A DNA stretch of 64,000 nucleotides, from positions 62,001 to 126,000 of the forward strand of contig NZ_NSFV01000015.1 in assembly GCF_002295115.1 (NCBI RefSeq), read 5' to 3'. The notes beneath the pieces are model-generated. The model did no database searches and had not been told where the DNA came from. It was given only the letters and a program-made list of their open reading frames with translations. This document shows, piece by piece, positions 14,498-25,411 of the stretch (within the stretch, counting starts at the first letter, position 1; every line of letters begins with the position of its first letter). The DNA is from Mesorhizobium sp. WSM4311 (lineage in GTDB: Bacteria > Pseudomonadota > Alphaproteobacteria > Rhizobiales > Rhizobiaceae). A program made the position numbers and the translations under genes.

Positions 14498-14647
14498 TTT
14501 ACACGACGTTCGCGGCAATCCCATTGCCGGTGTGTTTTACAATTATGACAGATTTACATCACCCCCCTGTCAAACACAACACAGGTTTTCCCTAATTCTC
14601 GGCCACATAGCCTGATTTTTCTGGCTGATTTCGCGCCGCAATGTAAA
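14498..14647. promoter_or_regulatory. Candidate ScfR operator region with four TTTACA motifs
   Basis: TTTACA occurs at 14498-14503, 14536-14541 and 14553-14558, and inverted as TGTAAA at 14642-14647. The two middle copies are 17 bases apart. An inverted TTGACA (TGTCAA at 14568-14573) suggests a leftward promoter close to these motifs. The position between the regulator and aceA makes them candidate binding sites; this is inference from repetition and location only. Confidence 0.4.
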
Positions 14648-14716
14648 TTCGGTCACATCCAGATGTGCCAGAAGATCGGCGCGTGAACAAAGTCCAGCAA
14701 TCCTTCGGAGTGACTC

Positions 14717-16006
14717 ATGACCGATTTTTACAATCTCGTTCCCTCGGCGCCGGAAGGTCGCTTCGACGGTATCGAACGTCCCTATTCGCCGGAGGACGTG
14801 AAGCGGCTGCGCGGCTCGGTGCAGATCCGCCAGAGTCTCGCCGAAATGGGTGCCAACCGGCTGTGGAAGCTCATCCACGAGGAGGATTTCGTCAACGCGC
14901 TCGGCGCCATGTCCGGCAACCAGGGGATGCAGCAGGTCCGCGCCGGACTGAAGGCGATCTATTTGTCGGGCTGGCAGGTCGCCGCCGACGCCAACACCGC
15001 CTCGGCGATGTATCCCGACCAGTCGCTCTATCCGGCCAATGCCGCGCCGGAGCTGGTCAAGCGCATCAACCGCACGCTGCAGCGTGCCGACCAGATCGAG
15101 ACCTCGGAGGGCAACGGGCTTTCGGTCGAGACCTGGTTCGCGCCCATTGTCGCCGACGCCGAAGCCGGCTTCGGCGGGCCGCTCAACGCCTTCGAGATCA
15201 TGAAGGCGTTCATCGAGGCGGGCGCCGCCGGCGTCCACTACGAGGACCAGCTGGCGTCGGAAAAGAAGTGCGGCCATCTCGGCGGCAAGGTGCTGATCCC
15301 GACTGCCGCGCATATCCGCAACCTCAACGCCGCGCGCCTGGCCGCGGATGTGATGGGCACGCCGACCCTGGTCGTGGCACGCACCGACGCCGAAGCCGCG
15401 AAGCTTCTGACATCCGACATCGACGAGCGCGACCAGCCCTTCGTCGACTACGATGCCGGACGCACGGTGGAAGGCTTCTACCATGTCAGGAACGGTATCG
15501 AGCCCTGCATCGCGCGGGCCGTCGCCTATGCGCCTCACGCGGACCTGATCTGGTGCGAGACCTCGAAGCCGGACCTCGCACAGGCCAAAAAATTCGCCGA
15601 GGGCGTGCGCAAGCACCATCCGGGCAAGCTGCTCGCCTACAATTGCTCGCCCTCGTTCAACTGGAGGAAGAATCTCGACGACGCGACGATCGCCAAATTC
15701 CAGAGGGAACTCGGCGCCATGGGCTACAAGTTCCAGTTCATCACGCTCGCCGGCTTCCACCAGCTCAACTATGGCATGTTTGAACTGGCGCGTGGCTACA
15801 AGGAACGGCAGATGGCGGCCTATTCCGAGTTGCAGGAAGCCGAATTCGCAGCGGAAGCCAATGGCTACACCGCGACCAAGCATCAGCGCGAGGTCGGCAC
15901 CGGCTATTTCGACGCCGTGTCGATGGCAATCACCGGCGGCAAATCGTCGACCACCGCCATGCATGAATCGACCGAGCACGCACAGTTCAGGCCGGCCGCC
16001 GAATAG
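14717..16006 (+). CDS. aceA: Isocitrate lyase
   Basis: Splits isocitrate to glyoxylate and succinate (EC 4.1.3.1), the first glyoxylate-shunt step, needed for growth on acetate, acetoacetate or fatty acids. The 429-residue protein carries the catalytic KKCGH motif (about residues 178-182) and WCETS later on, with full family length. The start ATG at 14717 gives the expected [20 protein letters not shown]-terminus. Malate synthase is not in the window. A small conserved gene and a hairpin follow, probably in the same transcript. Confidence 0.97.
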   Translation: MTDFYNLVPSAPEGRFDGIERPYSPEDVKRLRGSVQIRQSLAEMGANRLWKLIHEEDFVNALGAMSGNQGMQQVRAGLKAIYLSGWQVAADANTASAMYPDQSLYPANAAPELVKRINRTLQRADQIETSEGNGLSVETWFAPIVADAEAGFGGPLNAFEIMKAFIEAGAAGVHYEDQLASEKKCGHLGGKVLIPTAAHIRNLNAARLAADVMGTPTLVVARTDAEAAKLLTSDIDERDQPFVDYDAGRTVEGFYHVRNGIEPCIARAVAYAPHADLIWCETSKPDLAQAKKFAEGVRKHHPGKLLAYNCSPSFNWRKNLDDATIAKFQRELGAMGYKFQFITLAGFHQLNYGMFELARGYKERQMAAYSELQEAEFAAEANGYTATKHQREVGTGYFDAVSMAITGGKSSTTAMHESTEHAQFRPAAE

Positions 16007-16061
16007 CGGATCAGAAACACCGAGGAACGCCCAACAGGGCTTCAGACACAGGAGAAGACCA

Positions 16062-16304
16062 ATGGCATCGATAAGCCGCGTCAAGGAACGGGCAGAAGAA
16101 CAATCGACCACGATGAGCGTCGACCAGCAGGCAACGATCCGCATGCTGGCCAACGATCTGCACAGGCTCAACCAGTCGGTGATGAAGGCAGTCGAGGCCG
16201 GCGTCTCGGTGGAGCTGGTGCGCTCGGCGAGGCACCATGGCGGCGACGGCAATTGGGGCGACCTGCTGATCCCGGTGATCGTCACACAGCAGAGCCATGG
16301 CTGA
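16062..16304 (+). CDS. Small conserved hypothetical protein downstream of aceA
   Basis: An 80-residue protein starting MASISRVKERAEEQ, with a mostly helical, charged N-terminal half and the C-terminal end GNWGDLLIPVIVTQQSHG. The ATG at 16062 has GGAG eight bases upstream, and the frame ends just before the terminator-like hairpin. It starts 55 bases after the aceA stop on the same strand. I do not recognise a characterised family and cannot give a function; its position suggests co-expression with aceA. Confidence 0.7.
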   Translation: MASISRVKERAEEQSTTMSVDQQATIRMLANDLHRLNQSVMKAVEAGVSVELVRSARHHGGDGNWGDLLIPVIVTQQSHG

Positions 16305-16330
16305 CCGGAAATCGTTGCAACCGGCCCCTC

Positions 16331-16366
16331 ACCTGCGCAGTGTATGCGCAGGTAAATTATATTTTT
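16331..16366 (+). terminator. Hairpin terminator after aceA and the small gene
   Basis: ACCTGCGCA (16331-16339) and TGCGCAGGT (16345-16353) form a perfect nine-pair stem with a five-base loop. An AT-rich stretch ending in five T residues follows at 16354-16366. It lies 27 bases after the small gene's stop codon. Confidence 0.6.
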
Positions 16367-16545
16367 ATGCAACCGATCCGTGGACAGGGCAGTACAGTAC
16401 TGTTGCTTGACTCCACTGTCGCAGGAGGCGTTTTCGGAAGCCTTTTATTTCAACTTGACATGGGGTGCGATCTCACGCCAATTGTCGACCAGATTCAACT
16501 CTGCATTGAAATAGGGGCGAGTTTCTTGGCCGACTTGGGTGCCCA

Positions 16546-16989
16546 GTGACTAACAAGGGCGAGACCACAAAACATCCGAATCTGGTAACCCAGGATTCAA
16601 GCACCGAGACGATCCGCGGTCCCTCGCAAGTGCTTGTTGTCGGGAAATCGCCGATCAATCGCGTGGTGGTGTCGAAGATCGTCGAGCGATCCGGGCTCAA
16701 GCCAATCTCGGAATCGCCCGACATGGCGGCGAAGACCTTGCGAACACTGGTGCCAGGCGTGATCGTTCTGGATGGCGGCGCGGACAACAAGGACTGCGAC
16801 ACCCTGATGTCCGGCATCGAAACGTTGCGACGGGCTTCGGGAAAATCGTTTCCTCCCGTGATCCTGCTTTCAACCAAGACCGGTACGCCGGAGAGCCTGG
16901 GCCTGTCGAATTTGATTGACGTCGTGGTCGCCAAGCCGATCACGCCTGAACGGCTGCAACCGGTGATCGATCGCCTGATAAGCCGCTAA
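16546..16989 (+). CDS. Degenerate receiver-domain (response-regulator-like) protein
   Basis: A 147-residue protein, essentially one receiver fold after a short polar N-terminus. The beta-1 strand reads VLVVGKSPINR, where active receivers have an acidic pair, so the magnesium-binding acids are missing. The phosphoacceptor-position Asp (VIVLDGG), the Ser of LLSTKTG and the Lys of VAKPITPE remain. It may work without phosphorylation. The GTG start at 16546 has only a weak ribosome site, so the N-terminus is uncertain. No kinase gene is adjacent. Confidence 0.65.
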   Translation: MTNKGETTKHPNLVTQDSSTETIRGPSQVLVVGKSPINRVVVSKIVERSGLKPISESPDMAAKTLRTLVPGVIVLDGGADNKDCDTLMSGIETLRRASGKSFPPVILLSTKTGTPESLGLSNLIDVVVAKPITPERLQPVIDRLISR

Positions 16990-17078
16990 GGGCGTCGCCT
17001 GACGCGCTTCAGGTCATTGTTCCATGCATGTCGTTCTCCCAAAACCGAGGTCACTTTTGGGCGACGTGCAAAGCGCGA

Positions 17079-17795
17079 TCAACTCCCTCCGGTGATGGTT
17101 TGGACCAGTTCGGGCAATTGCCCGAGGTCCGATATCTGGCGAAACCGCGGCTCGGCGAGCGGCGCCTCGACATGCTCGAGCACCCAGGTGAGTTCGTGCG
17201 GCACATGAACACCCCAGCCGCCGGCCTCGATGGCCGGCACCACGTCCGACTTCAGCGAATTGCCGACCATCATGCTCTTTGCCGGACCGTCACCGTGGCG
17301 GCTGAAAAGGCGGGAATAGGTCGCGGCATTCTTGTCGCTGACGATCTCGACCGCGTCGAACAGGTCGCCGAGGCCGGACCCGGCCAGCTTGCGCTCCTGG
17401 TCGAAGAGGTCGCCCTTGGTGATCAGCACGAGGCGGTACGCGCCGGCAAGTTTCTCCACCGTCTCGCGAACATGCGGCAAGACCTCGATCGGGTGGCTCA
17501 GCATCTCGCGGCCAGCCTCGAGGATCTGCGCTATGACCGAAGCCGGTACGCGCCCGTCGGTGACCTCGATCGCCGTTTCGATCATCGACAGGGTAAACCC
17601 CTTGATGCCGAAGCCATAGACGGCAAGGTTGCGCCGCTCGGCCTCGAGCAATCGCGCCGAAATCTGGTTCTCCTCGCCATGATCGGCAAGCATGGCGGCG
17701 AAACGCTTCTCCGTCATGCGGAAGAACTGTTCGTTCTGCCAAAGCGTGTCGTCTGCGTCGAAGCCAATGGTCGTCAGTTCGTCGTTGTTTCGCAT
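17079..17795 (-). CDS. HAD family hydrolase
   Basis: A 238-residue haloacid-dehalogenase-superfamily phosphatase-like protein. Motif I is FDADDTLW (residues about 12-19), motif II is LITKGD, and MMVGNSLKSDVVPAIEAGG forms motif IV. Substrate unknown. I start at the ATG at 17795 (MRNNDELTTIG) because GGAAGG lies five bases upstream; an extended reading to 17954 would cross the divergent promoter. It is divergent from the glutamine-synthetase-like gene with a gap of about 140 bp. Confidence 0.85.
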   Translation of the reverse strand: MRNNDELTTIGFDADDTLWQNEQFFRMTEKRFAAMLADHGEENQISARLLEAERRNLAVYGFGIKGFTLSMIETAIEVTDGRVPASVIAQILEAGREMLSHPIEVLPHVRETVEKLAGAYRLVLITKGDLFDQERKLAGSGLGDLFDAVEIVSDKNAATYSRLFSRHGDGPAKSMMVGNSLKSDVVPAIEAGGWGVHVPHELTWVLEHVEAPLAEPRFRQISDLGQLPELVQTITGGS

Positions 17796-17938
17796 CGATG
17801 CCTTCCGGGTTGCGAGCCGTACGAACCTAGGCCGGCCGACGTGATTTTCAACCGGCACGAGGAATGCCGGCAGCACCTCCCCTTCCCTTAAACGGTGGGG
17901 CACGGCTATACTCCGAAATCCGCAACCCAATCTGGTGA

Positions 17939-19375
17939 ATGATGCCGCCTGCAAAAAAGGAAGTCCGTCCGTCGAGCCGCGGAGGACGAGCGCGTACGCC
18001 TGCCTTCGTGAAAAACCTGCGTGGTGTGAAGAACTGGAAGGAAGTCAGCGAGTGGCTGGAATGGCGCGGCATCGAGGACATCGAATGCATCACGCCTGAT
18101 CAGGCGGGCGTGGCCCGCGGCAAGATGATGCCGTCGAAGAAATTCACCTCCAACACCTCGCTGGCGCTGCCTTCGGCCGTTTTCATGACGACGATTTCCG
18201 GCGGCTATCCTGAAGACGGCAACGGCTTCCACTATCCTGAGGACGACGGCGACCTCAAGCTGATGCCGGACCTGTCGACGCTGACAGTGGTGCCCTGGGA
18301 AGAAGACCCGACGGCCGCTGTCATCTGCGACCTCGTCCACCAGGACGGCCGCTCGGTCGAATTCACGCCGCGTAATGTGCTGAAGCGCGTGCTTGCCGCC
18401 TATGACAAGCTCGGGCTGAGGCCGGTGGTGGCGCCCGAGATCGAGTTCTACCTGGTGCGCAAGAATCCGGACCCGGACTATCCGCTCACCCCGCCCGTCG
18501 GTCGCTCGGGCCGTGCGATCGGCGGCGGCGCCGGCTATTCGATCGCCGGCGTCAACGAGTTCGACGAACTGATCGACGACATCTACCACTTCTCCGAAAG
18601 CCAGGGCCTGGAAATCGACACGCTCATCCATGAAGAGGGCGCCGGCCAGCTCGAGATCAATCTGCGCCACGGCGACCCGATCGAGCTCGCCGACCAGGTG
18701 TTCATGTTCAAGCGCACCATCCGTGAAGCCGCGCTCAAGCACGAGATCTACGCCACCTTCATGGCCAAGCCGATCCAGGGCCAGCCGGGTTCGGCCATGC
18801 ATATCCACCAGTCGATCATCGACAAGAAGACCGGCAAGAACATTTTTTCGGCCGAGGACGGCTCGGAGACCGAGGCGTTCTTCCATTTCATCGGCGGCAT
18901 GCAGAAACACGTGCCGAACGCGCTGGTGATGTTCGCGCCCTATGTCAATTCCTACCGGCGGCTGACGCAGGCGGCCTCGGCTCCGGTCAACAACAAATGG
19001 GGCTATGACAACCGCACCACGGCGTTCCGCGTGCCGCGTTCGGATCCGGCGGCGCGGCGAGTCGAAAACCGTATCCCGTCCTCCGATGCCAATCCCTACC
19101 TGGCGCTGGCGGCTTCGCTTGCCTGCGGGCTGATCGGCATCACCAGGAAGGTCAAGGCCGAGCCGCCGGTGCTGACGACCGCCAATGCGGACGAGATCGA
19201 CCTGCCGCGCAGCCTGCTCGAAGCCGTCGACCTGTTCGAGGGCGACGAGGAACTCTGCGCGCTGCTGGGCAAATCCTTCGCCGCCACCTATGCGGCGATC
19301 AAGCGGGCGGAATTCGAGACCTTCATGGAAGTGATCAGCCCGTGGGAGCGGGAGTATCTTCTGCTCAACGTATGA
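17939..19375 (+). CDS. Glutamine synthetase family protein, probable gamma-glutamylpolyamine synthetase
   Basis: A 478-residue member of the glutamine synthetase fold. It keeps the substrate and metal-binding segments (VAPEIEFYLV, GAGQLEINLRHGD, GSAMHIHQS, NSYRR) but has the N-terminal character of PuuA-like ligases that join glutamate to amines. An FAD oxidoreductase of PuuB type follows on the same strand, and a putrescine importer is nearby, which supports the polyamine role. Other GS-like ligases, for example for ethanolamine, cannot be excluded. The start has two successive ATGs at 17939 and no clear ribosome site. Confidence 0.8.
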   Translation: MMPPAKKEVRPSSRGGRARTPAFVKNLRGVKNWKEVSEWLEWRGIEDIECITPDQAGVARGKMMPSKKFTSNTSLALPSAVFMTTISGGYPEDGNGFHYPEDDGDLKLMPDLSTLTVVPWEEDPTAAVICDLVHQDGRSVEFTPRNVLKRVLAAYDKLGLRPVVAPEIEFYLVRKNPDPDYPLTPPVGRSGRAIGGGAGYSIAGVNEFDELIDDIYHFSESQGLEIDTLIHEEGAGQLEINLRHGDPIELADQVFMFKRTIREAALKHEIYATFMAKPIQGQPGSAMHIHQSIIDKKTGKNIFSAEDGSETEAFFHFIGGMQKHVPNALVMFAPYVNSYRRLTQAASAPVNNKWGYDNRTTAFRVPRSDPAARRVENRIPSSDANPYLALAASLACGLIGITRKVKAEPPVLTTANADEIDLPRSLLEAVDLFEGDEELCALLGKSFAATYAAIKRAEFETFMEVISPWEREYLLLNV

Positions 19376-19387
19376 GCGGCGACGCTT

Positions 19388-19479
19388 GAATGGTGAATAG
19401 TGAATGGTGAGTAGCTTCATACTGGATGGATGAGCGCAGACGGTTGCGGTCTCTCACAGCCATTCGCTATTCACCATTC
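19388..19479. repeat. Inverted repeat between the GS-like and oxidoreductase genes
   Basis: GAATGGTGAATAGTGAATGG (19388-19407) is the reverse complement of 19460-19479 with one mismatch in 20. The left arm is itself a near-tandem of a 14-base unit. The arms are separated by 52 bases, and the second ends 12 bases before the oxidoreductase start. It may be a mobile-repeat remnant or an RNA hairpin controlling the second gene. Confidence 0.75.
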
Positions 19480-19491
19480 TTTGGCGTTCCC

Positions 19492-20778
19492 ATGTCTTAC
19501 CAATCCCCCATTTCTCCCGGCCGCTCCTGGTATGAGGACACGGCCGGGCCTCAGCCTGAGTATCCAGCGCTCGACGGCGACCGAAAATGCGATGTCGTCG
19601 TTGTCGGTGGCGGGTTCACAGGCCTGTCAGCGGCGGTTCACCTGGCGAAGGCCGGAGCAGATGTGGTGCTCATCGAATCGTATCGCTTCGGTGACGGCGC
19701 ATCGGGCCGCAACGGCGGCCAGCTCGGCACCGGCCAGCGCGCCTGGGCAGAAGATCTGGAGGCCGAATACGGCCTGTCCCGCGCCAAGGCGCTGTTCGAT
19801 CTCGCCGAAGAGGCGAAGGCGCATCTCATCGAATTCGCCGCAGCCAACCAGATCGATATCGACTACATGCCGGGCCAGCTCTCGGTGGCGCACAAGCCGC
19901 GCCATGTCGACGACTACAAGGCGCATGCCGAGATCATGGCCGGCCGTTTCTCCTATCCGTACATCTCCTTCATGGATGCGAAGGAGACGGCGGAGCGGCT
20001 CGGCTCGACCGCCTATTTCGGCGGCACGCGCGACACCGGCACCGGCCATATCCATCCGATGAAGCTGGTGATCGGCACGGCGCGGGTGGCTGCGCAGGCC
20101 GGCGCGCGGCTGTTCGAAGGGACGCCGTCGACCGGCATCGTTTCCGCTGGCGGCAAGGTCAGGGTTTCCACGCCAAGAGGTACCGTGACGGCGCAGAAAT
20201 GCCTGATCGCGGTCAACGCCTATGGCGGCACGCTCGAACCGGTAAGTGCCGCGCACATCATGCCGATCGGCTCCTTCATCGGTGCGACCGTGCCTTTGGG
20301 GGCGGATTCGAAAGTGCTGCCCGGCGGTGAGTCCGTCGATGATTCGCGCTTCGTGGTGCGCTATTTCCGCAAATCGAGGGACGGCCGGTTGCTGTTCGGC
20401 GGACGCGAGGTCTATGGCGTCAACGACCCGAAGGATATCCACATCCACATTCGCCGCCAGATCGTAGAGCTCTATCCGGCGCTGAAGGATATCGAGATCA
20501 CCCATGGCTGGGGCGGCTATGTCGGCATCACCGTGCCGAGGAAACCATTCGTGCGCGAAGTGATGCCCAACGTGATCTCGGCCGGCGGCTATTCCGGCCA
20601 CGGTGTCATGCTGTCGAACTTCTTCGGCAAGCTCTATGCCGAGACCGTCGCCGGCAATCGCGACCGGCTGAAACTGATCGAGGATCTGAAAATTCCGCCA
20701 TTTCCCGGCGGCCGCCGTTTCCGCACGCCGCTGCTTTTCCTGGCTCTCAACTGGTTCGCCCTGCGCGACCGGATCTAG
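19492..20778 (+). CDS. FAD-dependent oxidoreductase, probable gamma-glutamylputrescine oxidase
   Basis: A 428-residue DAO-type flavoprotein with the FAD-binding motif VVVVGGGFTGLSAAVHLAKAG (dinucleotide fold, residues about 36-56) and the GASGRNGGQ segment seen in PuuB/OrdL oxidases. It would oxidise the gamma-glutamylated amine made by the preceding gene. The ATG at 19492 (MSYQSPISPGRSWYEDTAG) gives the usual N-terminus; an earlier in-frame ATG at 19426 falls inside the inverted repeat. PuuC and PuuD partners are not in the window. Confidence 0.85.
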   Translation: MSYQSPISPGRSWYEDTAGPQPEYPALDGDRKCDVVVVGGGFTGLSAAVHLAKAGADVVLIESYRFGDGASGRNGGQLGTGQRAWAEDLEAEYGLSRAKALFDLAEEAKAHLIEFAAANQIDIDYMPGQLSVAHKPRHVDDYKAHAEIMAGRFSYPYISFMDAKETAERLGSTAYFGGTRDTGTGHIHPMKLVIGTARVAAQAGARLFEGTPSTGIVSAGGKVRVSTPRGTVTAQKCLIAVNAYGGTLEPVSAAHIMPIGSFIGATVPLGADSKVLPGGESVDDSRFVVRYFRKSRDGRLLFGGREVYGVNDPKDIHIHIRRQIVELYPALKDIEITHGWGGYVGITVPRKPFVREVMPNVISAGGYSGHGVMLSNFFGKLYAETVAGNRDRLKLIEDLKIPPFPGGRRFRTPLLFLALNWFALRDRI

Positions 20779-21137
20779 GGGAATATTGGCCAAAAGCGCC
20801 CCCCCGGTTAGGGAAACCATATAGGCCTGAAGTGAGTCGCATGGACCCGGTTCGACGCGACGCGCCTCGTGCTCGGTCCAATCGCCATCACGATCTGATG
20901 TAATATTGTAATATTCATTGCCCTTGCGACACATTGCGGAAATGGCGGCAAAGGCGCAGAATCCTTTATAATGGCGTACTGATGCCACAATCGGGGGCGA
21001 AAGGTTCGCGCTTCTGGGCGACTATTCGGGGATTGCTGCGGGCTTGCCCGTGTTGATTTTTGGGACCGATGCCGATCAGACACCGGACTTGCGGCAATGA
21101 TCGAAAGAACATCGGCCCGCTTATGGAGGTGGCGAGA
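20779..21137. other. Intergenic region before the SH3 gene
   Basis: These 359 bases contain no convincing gene. A TATAAT sequence occurs at 20967-20972 but without a matching -35 element at the right distance. The sequence around 20900-20920 is AT-rich and repetitive (TAATATTGTAATATT). The region probably holds the promoter of the SH3-domain gene. Confidence 0.45.
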
Positions 21138-22013
21138 GTGAGAGAGCCCTTCAGTTTCGGTGCTCCGGAACGTCGGCGCTTTGCCATGCAGTTTGGATAC
21201 GACATGCGGCCGTCCTTCTGGCAGGGAGTCCGTTCGAACTCGCATCTGGTGATTGCCGCGGTGGGCACCGCCGCGCTGCTCGGCGTGGCCGCGGTGGCGC
21301 TCTGGCTGGCATTGCCGACGAGCGAGCGGCAGGCAGCTGCCAGCCAGGAACAGAGTATTCCGGCCATTCCGGTGAAAACGACGAAGATCGTCCCCGCCGG
21401 AACCACGGTGGCCGCGGCGACCGTGCCGCAGCCCGCCCGCAAGTCCGATCAGGTCTCGCCGACGATGGCGGCGGCGAAAGCAAACATACAAGCGCTGGCG
21501 GCCAATGATCCCCGCTGGACGGGAGCGCAGCCGAAGGCCGCTTCGGCGGCACCCGATCAGGCGGCTGCCTCCAGCCAAGCGGCCAATCAGGCTAAGCCGA
21601 CGCCGGTCAAGCCGGCTGTCGCGGCGGCATTCGCGCCACCGGCGACCGATACCGATGCCGCCAGCGAACTTGCCAAGGTTGCGGCGCCCGCACCAGCGGC
21701 AAGCAGCAATCCGGATGGAGCCAAGACCGCCGCGATCCCTGAAGTGCAGCCACAGGCGCCCGAACAGCAGCCGACGGCGAGTGATGATGGCAGCAAGTCC
21801 AAGGCCAAACCACAAAAGGTGGCGGCGGCCGGCAACGGGCGAATCCTGAGACCGGTGACCATGCGCAGCGGCCCGAAGAAGAACGCAGCCGCCATCGTCA
21901 CCGTGCCGGCAAGAACCTCGGTGCAGGTGATGAACTGCAAGCAATGGTGTCAGATCGTCTACAACGGCAAGACAGGCTGGGTCTACAAGAGCTACATCAA
22001 GACCGGCGGCTGA
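21138..22013 (+). CDS. SH3 domain-containing membrane-anchored protein
   Basis: A 291-residue protein with a short cytoplasmic N-terminus, one membrane segment (about residues 35-58), a long Ala/Pro/Lys-rich linker and a C-terminal bacterial SH3 domain (VTMRSGPKKNAAAIVTV then GKTGWVYKSYI). Such domains often bind cell wall or partner proteins in the periplasm. I choose the GTG at 21138 because GGAGGT lies seven bases upstream; an ATG at 21123 overlaps that site. It stands alone. Function is not known. Confidence 0.75.
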   Translation: MREPFSFGAPERRRFAMQFGYDMRPSFWQGVRSNSHLVIAAVGTAALLGVAAVALWLALPTSERQAAASQEQSIPAIPVKTTKIVPAGTTVAAATVPQPARKSDQVSPTMAAAKANIQALAANDPRWTGAQPKAASAAPDQAAASSQAANQAKPTPVKPAVAAAFAPPATDTDAASELAKVAAPAPAASSNPDGAKTAAIPEVQPQAPEQQPTASDDGSKSKAKPQKVAAAGNGRILRPVTMRSGPKKNAAAIVTVPARTSVQVMNCKQWCQIVYNGKTGWVYKSYIKTGG

Positions 22014-22056
22014 TGTACCGGCGCATTTGCGGCTGAGGCCGTACGTTGCCGGTACA
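22014..22056 (+). terminator. Possible hairpin after the SH3 gene
   Basis: TGTACCGGC (22014-22022) and GCCGGTACA (22048-22056) are perfect nine-base inverted arms that begin directly after the stop codon, with a 25-base spacer. No T-run follows, so termination is uncertain. Confidence 0.35.
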
Positions 22057-22115
22057 AGTCAAACTCGAAGTCGCGGGCACTGTCGAACCGACCGGCGCCA
22101 CGATGACGATGCGCT

Positions 22116-22877
22116 TCAGATGCAACGGCCGCCATCGACCTCCAGCGCCACGCCGGTGATGAAGGCGGCTTCGTCCGATGCCAGCCAGAGTGCGGCATTG
22201 GCGATATCGAGTGGGGTCGAAAGCCGGCCGAGCGGGATCGAGGCGCGGAAAGTCTGGCGAATCTCGGGCGTGTCGGCGCCCATGAACTTCTCCAGCATGC
22301 CGGTTTCGCCGGCGACCGGGCAGAGGCAATTGACGCGAATGTTCTTTGGCGCGAGTTCCACCGCCATCGACTTGGTGGCGGTGATCGCCCAACCTTTCGA
22401 GGCATTGTACCAGGTGAGGCCGGGCCGTGGCCTGAGGCCAGCGGTGGAGGCCGTGGTCAGGATGACGCCGCCACCTTGCCGCTCCATGATCGGCACCACG
22501 GCAAGAGCCGCGTGATAGATCGCCTTCATGTTGACAGCGGTGATGAGGTCGAAGGTTTCCTCGTCGATCTTCAGCATGTCGCCGTTGCGGTGGGTGTAAC
22601 CGGCATTGTTGACCATGATGTCGATGCGGCCGAAGGCGCTCTTGGCGGCATAGACCATCTCGTCGAATTCGGAGCGCAGCGAGACATCGGTCTGCGTCCA
22701 GATCGCCGCCTCGCCTATCTCGCCGGCGACGCGCTCCGCCCCCTTGGCGTTGAGGTCGGCGACAACGACTTTGGCGCCCTCCTGCGCGAAGCGCTTGGCC
22801 ATGCCTTCGCCGAAGCCGGATGCCGCGCCGGTGATGATGGCAACCTTGTTTTCCAGACGCATGCTTTTCCCGCTCAT
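22116..22877 (-). CDS. SDR family oxidoreductase
   Basis: A 253-residue short-chain dehydrogenase with the cofactor motif TGAASGFGEGMA (residues about 14-25), NNAG, and the catalytic Ser/Tyr/Lys set (TTASTAG, then WYNASKGW). VADLN at the second strand suggests NAD(H). The ATG at 22877 has GGGAAG upstream; MRLENK five codons later is an alternative. Its C-terminus has the classical ALEVDGGRCI end. Substrate unknown. It is divergent from the zwf operon. Confidence 0.88.
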   Translation of the reverse strand: MSGKSMRLENKVAIITGAASGFGEGMAKRFAQEGAKVVVADLNAKGAERVAGEIGEAAIWTQTDVSLRSEFDEMVYAAKSAFGRIDIMVNNAGYTHRNGDMLKIDEETFDLITAVNMKAIYHAALAVVPIMERQGGGVILTTASTAGLRPRPGLTWYNASKGWAITATKSMAVELAPKNIRVNCLCPVAGETGMLEKFMGADTPEIRQTFRASIPLGRLSTPLDIANAALWLASDEAAFITGVALEVDGGRCI

Positions 22878-23170
22878 CGATGTCTTCCCGGAACCATAAG
22901 GCGGCTGACCGGCGCGGCCCATGCCGCGACAGACAAGGCGCCATTTCTCCCTTAGCTTTCGTCACATTCACGTTCTATGCTGCAACTGCGAAAGCTTCCG
23001 GAGTCTTCGTTCACCGACAAGCCTCCGGCAAGCGCCAGTGTCAAGCGCACATGTGGACCCAATCAATATCCAGCGATTGGTCCTCGATGTGACACCATGG
23101 CACTGGAAAATTTAAATCGATTAGAATATATCAGCCGCGTACTCGCGACCGGCGTCAAAGCGGACAGACC

Positions 23171-24624
<1,454 letters not shown>

Positions 24625-24643
<19 letters not shown>

Positions 24644-25341
24644 ACGGCGCCAGCTACAACTGGAACGCTTTCCCCGACCGGCCGCACCTGGCCGCGGCGC
24701 TGGCCGGCCGCGTCGCCGATCGGCTGACCAGGGCAATCGGCGAGCGCGGCACGGCCGTGCTGGCCGTCTCCGGCGGCACGACGCCGGCAAAATTCTTTGC
24801 CGCCCTTTCGGTGATGCCGATCGCCTGGGACAAGGTGATCGTGACGCTGGTCGACGAGCGTTTCGTACCGGCCTCCTCGCCGCGCTCCAATGCCGGGCTG
24901 GTGGCCGCCAATCTCTTGCAGAACGCCGCCAAGGCGGCGCGCTTCGTGCCGCTCTACCATGAGGCATCGGGCATCGAGGATGCGGCGGCGTCCGACGATG
25001 CCGCACTGCGCTCCCTGCCCTGGCCGCTCGATGTCGTGGTGCTCGGCATGGGGCCGGACGGCCACACCGCCTCGTTCTTTCCCGATGCCGACGATCTGGC
25101 CAAGCTGCTCGACCCAGCGTCGGACAGGATCATCCTGCCGGTCCACGCGGCCAGTGCGGGCGAGCCGCGGCTGACCCTGACGCTGGCGCGCATCATCGAT
25201 GCCGGCTTCATCGCGCTGCACATAGAGGGCGAGGACAAGCGCACCGCCTTCGACGGCGCGGTCGCGCCCGGGCCGCGAAAGCCGATCCGCGCCGTGCTCG
25301 ACGCCGCTCCCAGGCCCGTAGAGGTTTTCTGGGCGCCCTGA
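24625..25341 (+). CDS. pgl: 6-phosphogluconolactonase
   Basis: Hydrolyses 6-phosphogluconolactone to 6-phosphogluconate (EC 3.1.1.31). The 238-residue product shows LVDERFVP and [13 protein letters not shown], the conserved motifs of the DevB/Pgl type, after the [10 protein letters not shown] segment. Its ATG lies inside the zwf 3' end (19-base overlap), which suggests coupled translation. The edd gene follows. Confidence 0.95.
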
Positions 25342-25411
25342 TTTTAGATTTAGTGGTCCCGGCAACGGCGGGAGGATGTTTCCGGGACCTCGCCTGAAAG
25401 GACCGACCGCC

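Noticed and set aside
20967-20972. TATAAT sequence as a promoter -10 element
   Set aside because: No -35 element at 16-18 bases upstream; the nearest TTGCGG is 27 bases away.
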